From NCBI GenBank assembly GCA_015680685.1, contig MNCI01007580.1, positions 1,023,540 to 1,087,539 on the forward strand: 64,000 bases of DNA, written 5' to 3'. Made by a program: the position numbers and the translations under genes. The notes under the pieces were generated by a model, which was given only the letters and a program-made list of their open reading frames with translations, did not search any database and was not told where the DNA came from. Below, one piece after another: positions 58,880-64,000 of this stretch; positions within the stretch are counted from its first letter, which is position 1; the number at the start of each line of letters is the position of its first letter. Origin of the DNA: Gnetum montanum. Taxonomy: Eukaryota > Streptophyta > Gnetopsida > Gnetales > Gnetaceae.

Positions 58880-58990
58880 TACATCGGTGGAATCTTGTTG
58901 ACATAGCCCATTACATTGACATGACCATATATATGAGGTCTCATTGACATAGCCAAAATATCCTATAAATACCATGCAACACTTTCAAAG
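58880..58990 (+). promoter_or_regulatory. Internal U3-like module with TATA box (element B)
   Basis: 'cttgttgacatagcccatta' matches 'tgttgttgacataatcccat' of element B's own 3' LTR U3 (62458-62477). It is followed by 'cattgacatgacc', 'ctcattgacatagcc' and then 'cctataaataccatgc', against 'cctataaatacatgc' in the LTR (62549-62563). The order and spacing are similar. A leader conserved with A and A' follows ('ataagaggagcttttgcagt', 'cataactttcaaaccactt'). The module ends about 400 bases before the accessory ORF. Promoter function is inferred. Confidence 0.6.
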
Positions 58991-59390
58991 TTTTTGCCAT
59001 TTTCTTCAAACATAAGAGGAGCTTTTGCAGTTTTTCAAAGCCTAGATTCTTTCAGAGCCCATAACTTTCAAACCACTTGTTCGATTCACTTAATTCTTCA
59101 TTCCTATAGCTATCAAAGCTAAGCTCTACATCGTGGAGGCCACAAACCTTAGGTTTTTGAAATTTCCTAACTCCCACAAGGTTTAACCATTAAAATTAGT
59201 AATTTATGAGAGTTAAACCTTTCCAAAGAACTATGGTAGACATAAAATAAAATAATAATTAAATAATATTAAAATGATTAATTTTCCATGTTCACAACTT
59301 AGCAAAGTGTAATGAATCCAAGAGATAAGGTACCCAAATGTCATAAAGTTACACATTAAATGCTAATCCTTGATCATGTTGTGATCATAG

Positions 59391-62172
59391 ATAGCACTAA
59401 GACCAAAGCACCCATAGGAAGGAGGATCATACCAACGAAGAATAAGTGGCCTCAAATTGGAATGGGCTAGTAAGAGCAGCTCGAAGAGCAAGTAGTAGAG
59501 AAGCATGCAACATGACCTCTTCATGAGGACCTCAAAGTGAAATTTGTTTGATAGATTCCAGAAGTTGAAATGGACCAATCCCATCGAGATGAGATACTTG
59601 GACCTAAACCTAACCTTGAGGTCACTTTTATGGAGTCTTGTCTAAGATAAATTAGGCCTAGGGAGATCCAAAAAATAGTTCTTTTTAAAATAAACATTAA
59701 ATCTTTCCTAGAATTTTCCCCAAAAGATGTCAAACCGTAACTCTAAACATTTCCCATGTGGCCCATTCTCACTTCTAGCAAAGAATAATACATGGGAGAA
59801 ACATACCTATTCTAGAACAATAGGTAAGATGGTGCCATAGTGAAGATCAAGGAGATCCCTATGTCCTACTTGGTAAAGATCATTTCTAGGTCAGGAAGGA
59901 GTGGATCTGGTGATGCTACAGTGCTGATTGTAAGGAGTTTGGTGCACTCAAAATTGTAGAACATGCATATTTTAAGATGGTGGCCTATCACCTCAATTCA
60001 ATGAGGAAGCCCAGAAAGGTGATAACCTTCTTTGATTATGCCTATGCTACTCTCAGCGAAAAATTTCCTATCAACTTTTCACAACTAATCTATCTAAAGA
60101 TGAAGAAGAAATTCAAAGAAAATAAACATGGAAGAAAGGTGCTCCACTTCCCATGTCTCATCCAAATATTATGCAAAAGGAGAGGAATAGCCCACTATTC
60201 CAATAATACTATCAGACATGCTCCTTCTACCTCTTAAACAAAAATGATGAAGGACAAAATGCTTGCTAAGGTGATCAAAGAGGAGTAGCTGCCATAGCAA
60301 CTAACTCATGAGCAAACAATGCTAGAGTCCCATGTTGCCATTGAGCGCATGTATAAAATTTGTGAGCAACTCATACAATAGCAATAGGTAGGATCAAGTG
60401 GTGGTAAATCCTCTATCTACAAATTCACATTGAGTTATCTTAATGAGGTAGCACTATCCATCAATATGATGGAGGGTTCAATACTAATTTTTTTCCTAGA
60501 GAATGTAGTCTCTCACAAGATCAAATCCTAGCACATGAGAGGTAATAGGATCTTTCTCTCAATAATAGCAATTCCCAGAAATCTTTGGAAATACTACTAC
60601 CTTTTTGATGCATTTGGAGGAGGGCAAGGAGGCAACTATTCTAGTGATGCAGCACCAAGGGTAGGAGACAGAAGTAGAGGTGGTAGCTAATAAAGTGTTT
60701 GATGCACTCAACATTCTTGCAACATCTATACCAGATGTTGCTAGAGTTAGAGATGTGTAGGTATTTGTAGAATCACTAAGTGGAAGATTTAGTGTAGCCT
60801 AGAACAAAGAGTTGCTAGACCAATTAGTAGGAACTAGACAACTGATTCTAGATATCTTTGATATCAAAAAACCATTTTAGTAAACTAGTCAGAGCTAGTT
60901 GAGGCTAATGATAAAGTTTCCATTCCTAATGTCCAACTTGAAACAACCTAAGCTAAGATTCAATGCTTGGCTATGGATGTTGAAGAATTTATAGCCCACC
61001 TCAGTGATCCCACATACTCAGCCAAGTAGTATCAAGAGATGAAGCTTTTTAATACCTTCAGTAAAAGCTCTAAGAGCTTGAGTACACGAAGGAGTTAATG
61101 ATCTTTGACTAGGCCTTAGTTGATGCCACCGCCTACAAGATTTAGAAGGACTTGTCAAAGTTTCACCAAGAGAACATAAGGCTAACCCAAGAAAATCATT
61201 TCTTTTGAAATGTTGGGATGTAGAAAGAATATATGGGTGAATTCATCTAATACTAGAAGGAGTAGCTTGCTAGAGTAAACATTGAATTGAGGAGGTTGGT
61301 TGTAGAGAATCAAAATCTCTCCATGGAGGATGTGCATTCCCTTTGCTAGAAGTCTATCATTAAAATTCCCACTTGGAAAAATGAGGACCTCAAATTTGAA
61401 AGGTTCAAGAACCATTATAAGGACCAGGTTGGCTTATGGAAGGAGATTAATGAAAAACACATCCAACTAGCAAAGGTGAAGGTGAATGAGGCCTTTCAGC
61501 AGCTCCAAAAAGGAGGTGATGTTCGGCAACTCATCTTTGATGGACTAAATACATACAAAAAAGTTGAGATTTTCCTCAAGGAGCTATAGATTGAAGAGAT
61601 GACTAAGTACATGAAGCTTACCAACCTTCATTACTCAAATCTAGCAATGTTAACCACTAAAAGGCTAGGGTTAGAGTTGGAGAAGCAAGTGGCTAGCTCA
61701 TACCTTCTGTATGAGGCAAAGTTCAAGCACCATAAAGAAACCAAGTAGAAGCTTGAATTAACAAATAAGTAAATCAAGGTTCTCAAGTTGAAGTTCACTA
61801 ATTAGTAACCAATAGCAAAGAACCTGGCCAAAAGATTGAATGACTACTAAGAGTTGCAAAATGCACTTAGGATGTTTGAAATATAATGCAAATAGTTCAC
61901 TACTTGGTTTGTCAATGTTAAGAATTTATTCCATAAAATGCCTTGTCCTTGGAATATTCTCATACCAGCCCACATTGGCAATGTTGCATGGACTGTGTAT
62001 GATCCTAGAAGTAAGGAGAAGAAGATGAAAACACTATTAGATGCTTTCTACCTTTTGCTAGAAGTTGTAGCTACAGTAGGATAGCCACAACCACTACCTC
62101 AACAATTGCATGCACTAAAGAAAGGAGAAGGTCCTTTGGGACCTCAGTAACCTCCACTATCTCGAACCATCT
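59391..62172 (+). pseudogene. Accessory ORF of element B
   Basis: The start codon reads ATA (59391) directly after 'gtgatcatag', an acceptor-like AG as in A'. The frame shows 'LFDRFQKLKWTNPIEMRYLD' near 59540, and later 'FKMVAYHLNSMRK', 'AYATLSEKFPINFSQLIYLK' and 'LHFPCLIQILCKRRGIAHY' (60140-60205), which fits the end of the plant transposon-protein domain (Transposase_32 type). The C-terminal half (61080-62000) is Lys/Glu/Leu-rich and coiled-coil-like and ends with 'LFHKMPCPWNILIPAHIGNVAW' and a Pro/Gln/Leu tail. The same end occurs at 6950-7580 and near 19770. Many stops. Function unknown. Confidence 0.6.
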
Positions 62173-62410
62173 AATTTTCTTACTTTTCTTTAAGCTATCA
62201 AAGCAGTTGTGTTGTCAATTTTTGTCATGGTGTTCAATTTTGTTGCAATGAACACTAATTTTTTTAATGATTGTAAATCCATACACTTGGGCACTTAGTG
62301 TTTGTTTGTGTTAGTTGTGTGTTTGTAGTTAGTCAATAATCCCATACCTTCCTAAAATATTGTAAAGAACTTGTTTCTCCTATTATTCACTTGAGGATGA
62401 ATTTTCATTC

Positions 62411-62423
62411 AATCATGGGGGTA
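62411..62423 (+). promoter_or_regulatory. Polypurine region of element B
   Basis: 'aatcatgggggta' lies directly before the 3' LTR start TGATAAAGC at 62424. Confidence 0.6.
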
Positions 62424-63285
62424 TGATAAAGCATCATCCTTGGGTTGGGTCAATGGGATGTTGTTGACATAATCCCATTGATGTGGTCACATCAACACAT
62501 GGTTTGATGCATTGATGTAACCTCATCAATGTAGTGTATATTTTTTCCTATAAATACATGCTCACCAACCACATTTATAATATTTCATAGTTAGTATCCT
62601 AGTGAAGCTCTTGCATTTTATTCATTTGACAATTAGAATATTTTCTAAGTACCCATAGTAGGAGTGAGAAGTGTATGGATCTTTATTCAAACACTGATGT
62701 ACCTAAGCACCTTGGTATGATTGATAATAAAGATGATCTTTCTTTATAAACCTTGTAAAATTTGGAAATAGATTAATGTTGACTTTAAATGCATTTATTA
62801 TTTGAGTAATTTACTTCAATGCATAAAATTAATTAACTAAATAGAAATTAATTAATATGCATAAGTATGACCATTTTGATCATATGTTAACATTTGGTAA
62901 TCCCAGTAGTACTTAAAACTTGGTAACCCAGTAATGTTGCAACATTGTTTAGGATGTGTACAGTAAATAGAAATGGATGGCTATGTTAGAATTGGTTAAG
63001 ATATTAGTTAGTTAGTAGATTACCTAAACATTAAATTACTTTATTTTCTAGCACATAGGTAATTTAAATAATAAAATATAAGATGATAAAAATCATATAC
63101 CTCAGTTACAGCTAACCATACACTTGCACCTCACAAGTGAAATTGAGAAGACAAAAATCATGTTCTTAATATTCACTACTTAGACCTAGTATACTTAGAT
63201 AACTAAAGTTTACAAAATTTTATTAGATCCCTTAGGAAACACTAGTGATTTGTAATTGGGCATAAGGACTACTCACTAATCATCA
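62424..63285 (+). repeat. 3' LTR of element B
   Basis: Starts TGATAAAGCATC and ends ATCATCA. U3 holds the near-perfect palindrome TTGATGTGGTCACATCAA (62478-62495) and 'cctataaataca'. It is followed by the duplication TAAAT. Confidence 0.9.
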
Positions 63286-64000
63286 TAAATAAATCAATCC
63301 AATAAGATAAGAAATTCATGATCACTTAGTCAATGAAGAAACCTTAAAATGAGGATGAAAAAATTATTATTAAGTTGAATGGGTAAGGTGAATGCAAATC
63401 ATGATTTGATTAATTGTATATTTGATATACTACATTAGGAAAGGGGGTAGGGATGACAAAAGACTTGCCACCAAACAAAGAGGTAGATTGAGATTGTTCT
63501 ACTATATTATTTTGATGAATTTTTTTTGAGTTTTTTCACATTCATTGGTTAAGTGAAGTAATAAATCAAAGAAATGATGGTAGAAAGTTAGTACATCAAG
63601 CTAGCTAGTTAGGAACCATTGTCATTCTAGGTTAACATATTCTAGAATTAAGCAAAGGATAACATGAATGGTGGGATAGCATACATAAGCAAGTATTTTT
63701 TATTTCCTAGGCTAATGATGCTTGATGTACCATAACTAGCCATCCAATTAATATCAATCAAGAGGTCTTCAAATTTCTTATGAGTAGCTATGTCAATAAG
63801 AGTATCTCTAAGAAACAATAATCTCTTGGGTTATAATTAGTTAATATTCAAGTTAATTCTATTATTTTTAATTTGTTATATTTAGCTAAACACATGTTAG
63901 GATTTATTAGATGAAATATGGATTATTATAGATAAATTAGGGATAGAAAAATTTGCTTGCATAGCTACATTAGCAAGGTATGAAACTGAGTCACTAGCAT
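63286..64000 (+). repeat. Repeat C, second copy, right part
   Basis: Resumes the repeat interrupted at 45211 and stays collinear with 34395-35103 to the window end ('actgagtcactagcat'). Confidence 0.85.

Larger units (their letters stand above)
45207..63290 (+). mobile_element. Element B: full-length Athila-like Gypsy element with nested Copia
   Basis: LTRs at 45212-46081 and 62424-63285, flanked by a perfect TAAAT duplication (45207-45211 and 63286-63290). The uninterrupted sister repeat at 34388 has a single 'taaat' at the same site. The internal order is primer site, gag, protease, RT, RNase H, integrase, U3-like module, accessory ORF, purine tract. 'FLDGYSGYNQI' and 'FMDDFFTYG' in RT plus the tRNA-Asp-type primer site point to the Athila lineage. 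It is 18,074 bp with the 5.4-kb Copia insertion and about 12.7 kb without it. All frames are broken. Confidence 0.9.

Noticed and set aside
58880-58990. The U3-like module as a simple nested LTR relic
   Set aside because: Not fully excluded, but no R-U5 part or LTR ends accompany it, and equivalent modules matched to each subfamily lie at the same place in A and A'.
1-64000. CRISPR arrays, bacterial operons, phage or organelle inserts
   Set aside because: No regular spaced repeats, bacterial-type genes or chloroplast/mitochondrial genes were seen on either strand.

Overview
The window looks like nuclear DNA from a seed plant with a large, repeat-swollen genome; a gymnosperm, possibly a conifer, is my best guess. 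It is AT-rich, has few genes, and is filled with old LTR retrotransposons whose reading frames are broken by stops (TAG, TGA and TAA where the family has Q, W, R or K). This fits long decay of methylated cytosines. The organism is inferred from genome style only; no marker gene fixes it.

Layout. 1-774: the 3' end of an LTR. 775-6949: mostly unassigned, with a SINE-like insertion that has target-site duplications (2649-2851), a 105-bp repeat pair (4558-4785) and a tRNA-like SINE fragment. 6950-8743: the 3' end of an Athila-like element (accessory ORF end plus LTR). 8744-12280: unknown decayed ORFs, a minus-strand Gypsy RT fragment and a minus-strand Copia remnant. 12281-20992: element A, a complete LTR element (8.7 kb, duplication GAAGC) that split the Copia remnant, whose gag resumes at 20993-21380. 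22140-22560: a first copy of dispersed repeat C. 24249-24497: broken first exon of a subtilisin-like protease. 27243-28612: the one gene that looks functional, a gamma-glutamyl-peptidase-like glutamine amidotransferase with four exons on the minus strand. 29048-29240: a LINE RT fragment. 33500-35103: a long copy of repeat C. 35461-43889: element A', the same kind of element as A, on the minus strand. 44434-64000: another copy of repeat C, split by element B (45212-63285, 18.07 kb, duplication TAAAT), a full gag-pol plus accessory-ORF Athila-like element that itself holds a complete decayed Copia element (51297-56663).

How the pieces work together. Elements A, A' and B share an aspartate-tRNA-type primer site just inside the 5' LTR, a gag starting 120-150 bases later, and a long accessory ORF next to the 3' LTR. 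That ORF resembles the 'putative plant transposon protein' domain found in Athila-type elements, followed by a coiled-coil tail. B also has protease, RT, RNase H and integrase. A and A' lack all pol but keep gag and the accessory ORF, so they look non-autonomous.

The most unusual signal is a short module 0.4-0.6 kb before the accessory ORF in all three elements. It resembles the U3 promoter of the same element's own LTR (subfamily-specific motifs plus a TATA-like box). A shared leader follows, and in two of the three elements a splice-acceptor-like AG directly abuts the ORF start. I propose it is an internal promoter, or an old internal U3 copy, for the accessory gene.
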